From assembly GCF_900187425.1 (NCBI RefSeq), contig NZ_FYDJ01000015.1, positions 62,001 to 126,000 on the forward strand: DNA of 64,000 nt, given 5' to 3'. Below the pieces are notes generated by a model. That model ran no database searches, was not told the DNA's origin, and worked only from the letters and a program-made list of their open reading frames with translations. The position numbers and the translations under genes are program-made. Source of the stretch: Pseudomonas sp. Irchel s3h14 (GTDB lineage Bacteria; Pseudomonadota; Gammaproteobacteria; Pseudomonadales; Pseudomonadaceae). Every line of letters starts with the position of its first letter. Position 1 is the first letter of the stretch. Positions 25,313 through 33,280 of the stretch are shown piece by piece.

Positions 25313-26179
25313 ATGAAAAACATCATCGGTATCTACACCAGCCCACGGACCCATTGGGTCGGCGACGGTTTTCCGGTTCGCACGCTGTTTTCCTATGACA
25401 ACCTGGGCAAGCACATCAGCCCGTTCTTGCTGCTCGATCACGCCGGTCCCGCTGAATTCACCCCGACCACCGAGCGTCGTGGCGTTGGTCAGCATCCACA
25501 CCGCGGTTTCGAAACCGTGACTATCGTTTATAAGGGCGAACTGGAACACCGCGACTCCACCGGCAGCGGCGGCAAGATCGGCCCGGGCGACGTGCAATGG
25601 ATGACCGCAGCCTCCGGGATTCTCCACGAAGAGTTTCACTCAGAAGGTTTCGCCAAAACCGGCGGCACCCTGGAAATGGTTCAGCTGTGGGTCAACCTGC
25701 CGGCCAAGGACAAAATGGCCGACGCCGGTTACCAGACGATTCTCGATGGCGACATCCCGAGTATCGCGCTCAAGGACCAGGCCGGCAGCCTGCGCTTGAT
25801 CGCCGGTGAGTTCGACGGCCACACCGGCCCGGCGCGCACGTTTACCCCGATTGACGTCTGGGACCTGCGGCTCAACGGCGGCAAGTTGCTGACCCTGGAC
25901 CTGCACGAAGGTCGTAACACGGCACTTGTAGTGTTGCGTGGCACGGTTCAGGTCAACGGTGTGGAACTGGTGCGCGAAGGGCAGTTGGCGTTGTTCGAGC
26001 GCAATGGCCAGCAGCTCAGCCTGGAAGCCAATAACGATGCCGTCGTGTTGCTGCTCAGTGGCGAGCCGATCGACGAACCCATCGTCGGTCACGGTCCGTT
26101 CGTGATGAACACCGAGCAAGAGATTCACCAGGCCTTCGCCGACTTCCAGTCCGGTCGGTTCGGCCAGATGTACGGTTAA
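25313..26179 (+). CDS. Pirin family protein (cupin, quercetinase-like)
   Basis: 288 residues with the bicupin pirin fold. The ATG at 25313 follows GGAGG; longer frames upstream are not needed. The N-terminal cupin keeps the metal ligands: His pair in GQHPHRGFETVT (~54-65) and His/Glu in ASGILHEEFHS (~100-110). The WVNLPAKDK block and the second cupin (~165-270) follow. Bacterial pirins have been reported as quercetin 2,3-dioxygenases and as modulators of central metabolism; the role here is not defined. It is followed by two isochorismatase-fold hydrolases in the same direction, forming a stress-type operon with them. Confidence 0.86.
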   Translation: MKNIIGIYTSPRTHWVGDGFPVRTLFSYDNLGKHISPFLLLDHAGPAEFTPTTERRGVGQHPHRGFETVTIVYKGELEHRDSTGSGGKIGPGDVQWMTAASGILHEEFHSEGFAKTGGTLEMVQLWVNLPAKDKMADAGYQTILDGDIPSIALKDQAGSLRLIAGEFDGHTGPARTFTPIDVWDLRLNGGKLLTLDLHEGRNTALVVLRGTVQVNGVELVREGQLALFERNGQQLSLEANNDAVVLLLSGEPIDEPIVGHGPFVMNTEQEIHQAFADFQSGRFGQMYG

Positions 26180-26272
26180 CCCGAACAGGTTCAACAACCC
26201 GCTCTACACAGGATGCGTAGGCCGGTTCCCGGGCCAGGGATGGCTGTTGCCTGAAAGAAAGAGGAGACGCAC

Positions 26273-26956
26273 ATGAGTACCGTCAACGCGGCCAACTTCA
26301 ATGGCCAGAAACCGACCATCGATCCCAACGACAGCGCGATGCTGTTGATCGACCACCAGAGCGGATTGTTCCAGATCGTCAAGGACATGGACGTGCCGCA
26401 ACTGCGCGCCAACGCCATTGCCCTGGCCAAAGCCGCGACCCTGCTGAAGATGCCGGTGATCACCACCGCCTCCGTACCGCAAGGGCCGAACGGGCCGTTG
26501 ATTCCGGAGATTCACGAGGCGGCACCGCACGCTCAATACGTGGCGCGCAAAGGCGAAATCAACGCCTGGGACAATGCTGAGTTTCACGCGGCAGTAAAGG
26601 CGACCGGCAAGAAAACCCTGGTGATCGCCGGCACCCTGACCAGCGTTTGCCTGGCGTTCCCGTCCATCGCGGCGGTGCATGAAGGCTACAAAGTGTTTGC
26701 GGTGGTCGACGCTTCCGGCAACCACTCGAAACTGGCCACTGATCTGACAATTGCCCGTTTGACGCAAGCCGGGGTGGTGCCTATCGACATCATGGCTACG
26801 CTCTCTGAGCTGCAAGGCTCGTGGAACCGTCCGGACGCCGAGCAGTGGGCGGCAGTCTACGCCCAGGCCATGCCGCATTATCAATTGCTGATCGAGAGCT
26901 ATCTCAAGGCTCAGCAAGTGGCGAACGAACACGAAGTGCTGGACTCCCAGCGCTAA
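26273..26956 (+). CDS. Isochorismatase-family hydrolase (YcaC-related)
   Basis: 227 residues, cysteine-hydrolase fold. Asp27 in [10 protein letters not shown] and Cys in [12 protein letters not shown] mark the catalytic Asp and Cys positions of the family. The [11 protein letters not shown] segment aligns with the same segment of the next gene, whose product resembles E. coli YcaC, but the chain is longer by ~20 residues at both ends. It lies ~93 bases after pirin and 56 before ycaC. The two neighbours are divergent paralogues, probably from an old duplication. The substrate is unknown. Confidence 0.86.
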   Translation: MSTVNAANFNGQKPTIDPNDSAMLLIDHQSGLFQIVKDMDVPQLRANAIALAKAATLLKMPVITTASVPQGPNGPLIPEIHEAAPHAQYVARKGEINAWDNAEFHAAVKATGKKTLVIAGTLTSVCLAFPSIAAVHEGYKVFAVVDASGNHSKLATDLTIARLTQAGVVPIDIMATLSELQGSWNRPDAEQWAAVYAQAMPHYQLLIESYLKAQQVANEHEVLDSQR

Positions 26957-27012
26957 CCGGGTACCCCACGCCGACTTCCACTCGGCATCGATAAAAAGCG
27001 AGGATTACTCCC

Positions 27013-27639
27013 ATGACTACCTCTTACAAACGTCTCGACAAGGATAACGCCGCCGTTCTGTTGGTCGATCACCAGGCGGGTCTGCTTTCTCTGGTGCGCG
27101 ACATCGAGCCGGACCGTTTCAAGAACAACGTGTTGGCCCTGGCTGATCTGGCCAAGTACTTCAAGTTGCCGACCATCCTCACCACCAGTTTCGAAACCGG
27201 CCCCAACGGCCCGCTGGTGCCCGAGCTCAAGACGCTGTTCCCGGACGCGCCGTACATCGCCCGTCCTGGCCAGATCAATGCCTGGGACAACGAAGACTTC
27301 GTCAAGGCGATCAAGGCCACCGGCAAGAAACAACTGATCATCGCCGGCGTAGTGACCGAAGTGTGCGTGGCGTTCCCGGCGCTGTCGGCACTGGCTGAAG
27401 GCTTTGAGGTGTTCGTGGTGACAGACGCTTCCGGCACCTTCAACGAACTGACCCGTCAATCGGCCTGGGACCGCATGTCGGCCTCCGGCGCGCAGTTGAT
27501 GACCTGGTTCGGCCTGGCCTGTGAGCTGCATCGCGACTGGCGCAACGACGTGGAAGGCTTGGGCACCTTGTTCTCCAACCACATCCCGGACTACCGCAAC
27601 CTGTTTACCAGCTACAACGCGCTGACCAACAGCAAGTAA
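27013..27639 (+). CDS. ycaC: YcaC-type isochorismatase-family hydrolase
   Basis: 208 residues, the same length as E. coli YcaC, and very similar along the whole chain (for example INAWDNEDF, GVVTEVCVAFPALSAL, SGTFNELTRQSAWDRM, FSNHIPDYRNL). Asp19 and Cys ~118 occupy catalytic positions. YcaC proteins assemble into octameric rings and their substrate is unresolved. It ends the pirin-hydrolase run and is followed by a variant family A repeat. Confidence 0.9.
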   Translation: MTTSYKRLDKDNAAVLLVDHQAGLLSLVRDIEPDRFKNNVLALADLAKYFKLPTILTTSFETGPNGPLVPELKTLFPDAPYIARPGQINAWDNEDFVKAIKATGKKQLIIAGVVTEVCVAFPALSALAEGFEVFVVTDASGTFNELTRQSAWDRMSASGAQLMTWFGLACELHRDWRNDVEGLGTLFSNHIPDYRNLFTSYNALTNSK

Positions 27640-27665
27640 CCCGATTGGGTGCCATACACCAATCA

Positions 27666-27789
27666 AATGTGGGAGCGGCGGTGCGACGTTTCGACTTGCT
27701 CGCGAAGGCTGACTAACATTCAACAACTATGTTGACTGTTACACCGCTTTCGCGAGCAAGTCGAATCGTCGCACCGCCGCTCCCACATT
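27666..27789. repeat. Variant family A repeat with extended stem
   Basis: Usual GTGGGAGCGG and TTGCTCGCGAA ends, but a ~16-base segment (GTGCGACG..TCGACT type) is inserted symmetrically in each arm. The same variant occurs in one arm at 47574-47663. Confidence 0.85.
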
Positions 27790-27866
27790 GGTTTTGCATC
27801 AAACACTCCTACAATGTGGCCAATGTATGCGATCTTCCGTCCATTGGCCTTCGCTGGAGTTGCTTG

Positions 27867-29309
27867 ATGCTGTCACTGCTTACCGATCACCCATTGATCT
27901 GCGCGATGGCTTTGGTCCTTATCGATCTTGGGCTGTGGCGCCTGCTCAGTGCCAATGGCAGTCAATGGAAACTGGTCGTGCGGCTGGTGATTTTTTCGTT
28001 GTTCAGTGTCCTGCTGTTCAACGAAGGCCTGAACCCCATGGAAACGGCGCCCTGGGCCGACAACGTCCCGCTGCACCTGGCGGCCACCGGATTGCAGATC
28101 GGCTGGTGGTTGTTCGGCGCGCGCACGCTGACGGTGCTGATCGGCGCGGTGATGATGCAACGGGTCGGGCACACCGGGCGCTTGCTGCAGGATTTGCTCG
28201 GCGCGGTGATTTTCCTGATCGCGATCATCGCGGCGTTGGCGTATGTCCTCGATCTGCCGGTCAAAGGCGTGCTGGCGACCTCCGGCGCGTTGGCGATCAT
28301 CGTCGGCCTGGCCTTGCAAAGTACCCTCAGCGACGTGTTCTCCGGGATCGTCCTCAACACCACCAAGCCCTATCAACTGGATGACTGGATCTCCATCGAC
28401 GGCACCGAAGGTCGGGTCACCGATATCGACTGGCGCGCGACGCGCCTGCAAACGGCCCAGGGCAGCATGGCGGTGATCCCCAACTCCCTGGCGGCCAAGG
28501 CAAAGATCATCAATTTCAGCCGGCCCAGTGACATTTTTGGCGTCTCCATCAGCTTGCAATTGAGCCCGCACGCGCGTCCGCAAACTGTCATTGAAGCACT
28601 GGAGCGGGCGATGGAGGGTTGCCGTTATCTGTTGAACAAACCAGCGCCGTGTGTCGCGCTGAAAGGCTCCAGCGCCACCGGCGTGGAATACGAAATCAGT
28701 GGTTTCGTGGTCTCCATGGACCAGAAACGCATGGTCCGTAATCTGCTGTTCGACCTGGCATTCCGGCACTTGCAGGCCAGCGGCGTCAGCCTGTTATCGA
28801 ACGTCGAACCCAATGCTCCTGCCAACCTGTCGCGGCCACGGGCATTGCTGGATGCGTCGAACATTTTCTCGACCCTGCGTCAGGAAGAGAAAGAAACCTT
28901 CAGCCAGAACATGAAACTTCAAAACTTCCGCGTCGGTGAAATGATCCTGCCGGCGGGGGAAGTCAGCGATCATTTGTTCATCATCGAATCCGGCGTCGTC
29001 TCGGTGGAGCTGAGCCGTGGTGGGGTCAAGTTCGAATCCGGGCGCATGGGCCCGGGTGAGGTAATCGGCGAGGGTGGGATTTTGTCCGATACGGCGCTAC
29101 CGGCGGACTTCAGCGCCAAGACGTTCTGCAGCTTGTACCGGATCGAGAAGGAATACCTAAAACCGTGTCTGGATGCTCGACATGACATCGGCGAAGCGAT
29201 GAAGGCGTTGCTGGATTTCCGCTTGAACAAGGCTCAGACGTTGACTCAGGAAGCGCCTAGGGTTGTGCAGAAGAAAGGTTTTTTGCAGTGGCTGCGCAAT
29301 CGAGCGTAG
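27867..29309 (+). CDS. MscS-family channel with C-terminal cyclic-nucleotide-binding-like domain
   Basis: 480 residues from the ATG at 27867. Four hydrophobic helices lie in residues ~1-135, followed by the MscS pore helix and beta domain (GVLATSGALAIIVGLALQ; VFSGIVLNTTKPYQLDDWISIDGTEGRVTDIDWRAT; VIPNS). A Crp-like cyclic-nucleotide-binding fold covers ~350-450 (MILPAGEVSDHLFIIESGVVSVE, GPGEVIGEGGIL). The architecture matches the bCNG subgroup of MscS channels, which are gated by ligand rather than strongly by tension. The phosphate-binding Arg of the PBC is not clearly present (IGEGGILSDTALPADF), so ligand binding is uncertain. Its end overlaps the remnant ORF on the other strand by ~53 bases. 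Confidence 0.87.
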   Translation: MLSLLTDHPLICAMALVLIDLGLWRLLSANGSQWKLVVRLVIFSLFSVLLFNEGLNPMETAPWADNVPLHLAATGLQIGWWLFGARTLTVLIGAVMMQRVGHTGRLLQDLLGAVIFLIAIIAALAYVLDLPVKGVLATSGALAIIVGLALQSTLSDVFSGIVLNTTKPYQLDDWISIDGTEGRVTDIDWRATRLQTAQGSMAVIPNSLAAKAKIINFSRPSDIFGVSISLQLSPHARPQTVIEALERAMEGCRYLLNKPAPCVALKGSSATGVEYEISGFVVSMDQKRMVRNLLFDLAFRHLQASGVSLLSNVEPNAPANLSRPRALLDASNIFSTLRQEEKETFSQNMKLQNFRVGEMILPAGEVSDHLFIIESGVVSVELSRGGVKFESGRMGPGEVIGEGGILSDTALPADFSAKTFCSLYRIEKEYLKPCLDARHDIGEAMKALLDFRLNKAQTLTQEAPRVVQKKGFLQWLRNRA

Positions 29310-29682
29310 GGACTCGAAGGTCATGGGCGCGGGTGCAATCGAGTGAGTCGACAGCCGGCGCCTGGCGAACAAGCTGTTCGCCGACCTGAGTACGGTCATG
29401 ACTGTTCCAGTACTCGAACGGCGCATGTTGCCAAATCATGCCAACGGGGCCGGCGATCAACAGCAAGGCCAGATAAGCCAGGGTTTGTCGACGGGTCAGC
29501 GGTTTTTTGTGCGCCGACCGCCGCGCTACGATCCGGGCACGGCCATGTCCATGAATCTGGGCGAGCAGAAAGGCTTCGCGCGCCTGTTCCGGCATTTCCC
29601 ACAATAAGGATTCCAGGTGCCAACGCGATTCGGAATTCGGCGAAGTAGCCGGTGGCACAGGCATTTCGGATGAGGACGACAT
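29257..29682 (-). pseudogene. Apparent fused remnant of an ECF sigma/FecR pair
   Basis: 141-codon frame. Residues ~20-55 (LESLLWEMPEQAREAFLLAQ...) resemble the start of sigma region 4 of FecI-type factors. Residues ~60-105 (RRQTLAYLALLLIAG...APFEYWNSHDRTQVGEQ) resemble the membrane-proximal stretch of FecR anti-sigma factors. The rest of both proteins (sigma region 2, the HTH, the FecR periplasmic domain) is missing. The simplest reading is a deletion that joined two adjacent genes. No receptor gene is adjacent. It could also be a small functional membrane protein; similarity is by eye. Confidence 0.4.
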
Positions 29683-29888
29683 GGGCAGGAAGCACTCGTT
29701 TCCGGCATCCTGGCCGCGTTATCAAGATTGAGTCGCATTCTATGGGTGTCGGTGAGGTGATGGCAATTACCCATGTGGTTTATTTTCAAGCCCGCCCATT
29801 GGCATCCTCATCTTCCCGGTAATTGGCTATTTGCTGCAGGTCGGTGCGGGATTAACGTAGCTCCACACCCCTTGTGACTGGAGCCACC

Positions 29889-30329
29889 ATGCAACCGCGT
29901 ATCGATTTCTACACCGCTTCCCCAGATGCACTCAAAGCCATGATCGCGTTGGAAACCGCTGTCTCGAAGCTGCCTCTGGAAAAATCCCTGATCGAACTGG
30001 TCAAACTGCGTGCCTCTCAGATCAATGGCTGCGCCTTCTGCGTCGACATGCACACCGCCGATGCCCGCAAGGGTGGCGAAACCGAGCGTCGGCTGTATGG
30101 GGTGTCGGTCTGGCGTGAAACGCCGTTCTTCACACCGCGTGAACGTGCGGCGCTGGCGTGGACCGAGTCGCTGACGCTGCTGAGCCAGACTCACGCACCG
30201 GATGAGGACTACGAACTGGCGGCGTCCGAGTTCAGTCCGAAGGAACTGGTCGACCTGACTGTGGCGATTACCACCATCAACGCGTGGAACCGTCTGGCGG
30301 TAGGTTTCCGCAAAATGCCTCAAGCCTGA
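29889..30329 (+). CDS. Carboxymuconolactone decarboxylase-family protein (AhpD-like)
   Basis: 146 residues, all-alpha AhpD/CMD fold. The redox motif Cys-X2-Cys with downstream His is visible (QINGCAFCVDMHT, ~48-60), as is the ELVKLRAS lead-in. Such proteins act as alkylhydroperoxidase-like reductases or as decarboxylases; the CxxC favours a peroxidase-type role. The ATG at 29889 follows ACTGGAG. It ends one base before the convergent EmrB-like gene ends, so the two stops are back to back. Confidence 0.86.
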   Translation: MQPRIDFYTASPDALKAMIALETAVSKLPLEKSLIELVKLRASQINGCAFCVDMHTADARKGGETERRLYGVSVWRETPFFTPRERAALAWTESLTLLSQTHAPDEDYELAASEFSPKELVDLTVAITTINAWNRLAVGFRKMPQA

Positions 30330-31922
30330 TCAATGAGCGTCTGCTGACGGCGCAGCCGGTGGTTGCACCTTGCGCATCAAAGGCACCATCGCCGTGGCGA
30401 GGATGAAGCAGACCATGATCATCAGGAACGCATCGCCGTAAGTTTGCGTCTGCGCTTCGCGGTAGGTCAGCAGCCACAGCTGATGCAGGCTGGCGGTGAC
30501 GCCCAGGTCACCGCTTTGGCCGAGGGCGGCGAAGTTGTTGCCGACCTGGGACAGCCACTGATTCAGTGCTTCGTTGGTGCTGTTGAGGTTTTCCGCCAAC
30601 CGGGTGAAGTGCAGGTTGGTGCGGTCATTGAGAATGGTCGCGCACGCGGCAATGCCGATGGCGCCACCCAGGTTTCGCATCAAGTTGAACAATCCCGAGG
30701 CGTGTTTGAGCCGCGCTGGCGCCAGTCCGCCGAGGGTCAGGGTGACCGCGGGCGGCACCGCCAGTTGCTGGGCAATTCCGCGCAGCGCTTGCGGCAACAT
30801 CAATTCCTTAGCCCCCCAGTCATGGGTGATCGGGCTGAAATCCCACATCGACAATGCGAACAACCCCAGGCCGATCATCATGATCCAGCGCAGATCGATG
30901 CGGTTGGCCAGAAAGGCGTACAGCGGAATCGCCATGATCTGGAACACCCCGGTGGAGAAAACCGCCAGACCAATGTCCAGTGCGCCATAGCCACGCACCC
31001 GGCCGAGAAACAGCGGCGTTAGGTAAATGGTGGCGAACAGGCCGATCCCGGTGACGAACGAAAAGAAGCAGCCAAGGGCGAAGTTACGGTCTTTCAAGGC
31101 ACGCAAATCGACGATCGGGTTGGCGACGTGCAGGGTTCTACCGATGAACGCCAGGCCGGCCAGTCCGCTGATCCATGCCGTGGTCAGAATCGTGCTGTCG
31201 CTGAACCAATTCCAGCGCGGGCCTTCTTCGAGGGTGTATTCCAGGCAACCGAGAAACAGCGCCATGAACACCATGCTCAAATAGTCGGCGCCCTTGAGCA
31301 GCGACAGTTCCGGCTGGTCGATTTTCACCAGCATCGGCACCGCCACTGCGACGAAAATCCCCGGCACCAGATTGATGTAGAACAGCCAGTGCCAGGATGA
31401 AATATCGGTAATCCAGCCGCCGATCACCGGCCCCAGGGTCGGGGCCAATGAGGCCACCGCGCCAATGGTTGCAGCAGCGATCACCCGTTGTTTGCCAGTG
31501 AAGAAAAAGAACGCGGTGGTGAACACCAGCGGGATCATCGAGCCACCGAGAAACCCTTGCAGGGCGCGGAAGGCGATCATGCTCTGGATGTTCCAGGCCG
31601 CGCCGCAGAGCAGGCTGGCCAGGGTGAAGCCCACCGCTGAAGCGCAGAACAGCCAGCGTGTCGAGAACACTCGGGAGAGCCAGCCGGACAGCGGGATCAC
31701 GATGATTTCGGCGATCAGGTAACTGGTTTGCACCCACGCCGTTTCGTCGGTGCCGGCCGAGAGCCCACCGCCGATATCACGCAACGACGCCGAGACGATC
31801 TGGATGTCCAGCAGCGCAATGAACATGCCGATGCACATGGTGGCGAAGGCGAACACCTTGGTCACCGTTGTCATGTCGGCGGCATTGAACGGTTGTGCGG
31901 GGACGGCGAGGGCGCGGCTCAT
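30330..31922 (-). CDS. DHA2-family MFS multidrug exporter (EmrB-like)
   Basis: 530-residue inner-membrane transporter with about 14 membrane helices. Motifs typical of the EmrB/QacA family are present: LDIQIVSASLRDIGGGL in TM1, WVQTSYLIAEIIVIPLSGWLSRVFSTRW, and FLGGSMIPLVFTTAF. It overlaps the upstream adaptor gene by 4 bases, so the two are translationally coupled and form a tripartite exporter with an unlinked outer-membrane channel. Substrates are not predictable; family members export uncouplers and hydrophobic drugs. Confidence 0.9.
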   Translation of the reverse strand: MSRALAVPAQPFNAADMTTVTKVFAFATMCIGMFIALLDIQIVSASLRDIGGGLSAGTDETAWVQTSYLIAEIIVIPLSGWLSRVFSTRWLFCASAVGFTLASLLCGAAWNIQSMIAFRALQGFLGGSMIPLVFTTAFFFFTGKQRVIAAATIGAVASLAPTLGPVIGGWITDISSWHWLFYINLVPGIFVAVAVPMLVKIDQPELSLLKGADYLSMVFMALFLGCLEYTLEEGPRWNWFSDSTILTTAWISGLAGLAFIGRTLHVANPIVDLRALKDRNFALGCFFSFVTGIGLFATIYLTPLFLGRVRGYGALDIGLAVFSTGVFQIMAIPLYAFLANRIDLRWIMMIGLGLFALSMWDFSPITHDWGAKELMLPQALRGIAQQLAVPPAVTLTLGGLAPARLKHASGLFNLMRNLGGAIGIAACATILNDRTNLHFTRLAENLNSTNEALNQWLSQVGNNFAALGQSGDLGVTASLHQLWLLTYREAQTQTYGDAFLMIMVCFILATAMVPLMRKVQPPAAPSADAH

Positions 31923-33040
31923 GGCGTGCTGGCCACGGCCGGGGTTGCAGGTTCCTTGCGAGTGTCCACTTCAGCGGTGACCGACAGGCCGGGACGCAGA
32001 TGGCCGAGCACGCCATCGGCCGGATCAAGCACGATGCGCACCGGCACCCGCTGAACGATTTTGGTGAAGTTGCCGGTGGCGTTTTCCGGCGGCAGCACGC
32101 TGAACTGCGAACCACTGGCCGGCGCGAGGCTGTCCAGATGACCGTGGAATTCCTGCCCCGAGAGCACGTCGGCATGAATGATCACCCGTTGCCCCGGTGT
32201 CATTCGCGATAGCTGATCTTCCTTGAAGTTGGCATCGACCCACAGCCCGCTGGCCGGTACCACTGACAGCAGTTGCGAACCGGCCTGGGCATAAGCGCCG
32301 ACCCGCGCCCGACGATTGCCGATCACACCGTCCACCGGGGCCTTCAGTTCGGTGTAACCCACATTCAACTGCGCCAGATCACGTTCGGCACGGGCTTGCA
32401 TCAGTGCGGCGCGGGCCTGCTGTTTCTGGGTTGCGATCACATTCAACTGACGTTGTGCAGCGAGCAATTCAGCCTGGGCCCGGGCGCTGAGGGCTTGGGC
32501 GGTCTTGAAGGTGGCGTTGGCGCGTTGGGCGCTTTCCACTGAGACGGCATTGCTGCCGACCAGTTTTTTGTAGCGAGCATCGTCATCCCGTGAGCGGGCG
32601 GTTTCGGCGCCGGCAGCATCGATCCCGGCGCGTGCCTGACCGATCACCGCGTGTTGCAATTCTTCGGTGGCATCGAGATTGGCGAGCAGCGCTTCTTCGG
32701 CGGCCACTGCACCTTCGGCCTTGGCGAGATTGGCGCGGTAATCGCGGGAGTCGAGACGAATCAACACATCGCCGGCCTTGACCTTCTGGTTGTCGGTGAC
32801 CAGCACTTCTTCGATGTAACCCGCCACCTTCGGCCCGATCACCGTCACATCGCCGCCGATGTAGGCGTCGTCGGTTTCTTCGATGAAACGGCCGGCGGTC
32901 CACCAGTGAGTCGCATACAGCCCGGCGAACACCAGGGCAGCAATGACCGCAGCCAGCAAGATCAACCGTTTGAGCAGGGGAGGTTTGGGTGTGCTCACCG
33001 GGACAGCAAGGTCGGTTTCAAGGCTGGGCATGCTGGTCAT
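31919..33040 (-). CDS. HlyD/EmrA-type periplasmic adaptor
   Basis: 373 residues: a cytosolic N-terminus, one membrane helix (~residues 23-45), then the lipoyl domain (DVTVIGPKVAGYIEEVLVTDNQKVKAGDVLIRLD), a long alpha-hairpin rich in Ala/Gln/Arg (~90-200) and the barrel domain. It couples the EmrB-like pump (4-base overlap) to an outer-membrane channel. An upstream ATG pair (MTSMPSLE) leaves a small start ambiguity. The gene is preceded by two overlapping palindromes at 33069-33098. Confidence 0.9.
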   Translation of the reverse strand: MTSMPSLETDLAVPVSTPKPPLLKRLILLAAVIAALVFAGLYATHWWTAGRFIEETDDAYIGGDVTVIGPKVAGYIEEVLVTDNQKVKAGDVLIRLDSRDYRANLAKAEGAVAAEEALLANLDATEELQHAVIGQARAGIDAAGAETARSRDDDARYKKLVGSNAVSVESAQRANATFKTAQALSARAQAELLAAQRQLNVIATQKQQARAALMQARAERDLAQLNVGYTELKAPVDGVIGNRRARVGAYAQAGSQLLSVVPASGLWVDANFKEDQLSRMTPGQRVIIHADVLSGQEFHGHLDSLAPASGSQFSVLPPENATGNFTKIVQRVPVRIVLDPADGVLGHLRPGLSVTAEVDTRKEPATPAVASTP

Positions 33041-33068
33041 GGAGATTACCTGTGGGAAGCGGGTCTTT

Positions 33069-33098
33069 ATTACGCGTGTAATATTACGCAGGTAATAT
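33069..33098. promoter_or_regulatory. Double palindromic operator upstream of emrAB-like genes
   Basis: Two overlapping inverted repeats, TATTAC-GCGT-GTAATA (33069-33084) and TATTAC-GCAG-GTAATA (33083-33098), sharing two bases, ~29 bp upstream of the adaptor start. This looks like an operator for a dimeric TetR- or MarR-type repressor bound in tandem. No such regulator gene is adjacent. Confidence 0.6.
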
Positions 33099-33280
33099 TT
33101 AGTGGCAATTAATTTTTGTTGCCAGTCGTCAGGTGCTCTTGGGTAAACAGGAGGGGCGAAGCAATTGTTTAAGAAATGTAAGCGTTGTAGGACATGTCTT
33201 GCATTTGCGTAGGAACGATCTGACTATCACTCGCATTAATGGAGTGGCATTAGGCCATTTGATGATCGCAAGGATGTTGA

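Noticed and set aside
27729-27866. Longer N-terminus for the MscS-type channel from a start at 27729
   Set aside because: The extra codons run through the family A repeat; the ATG at 27867 begins the hydrophobic N-terminus.
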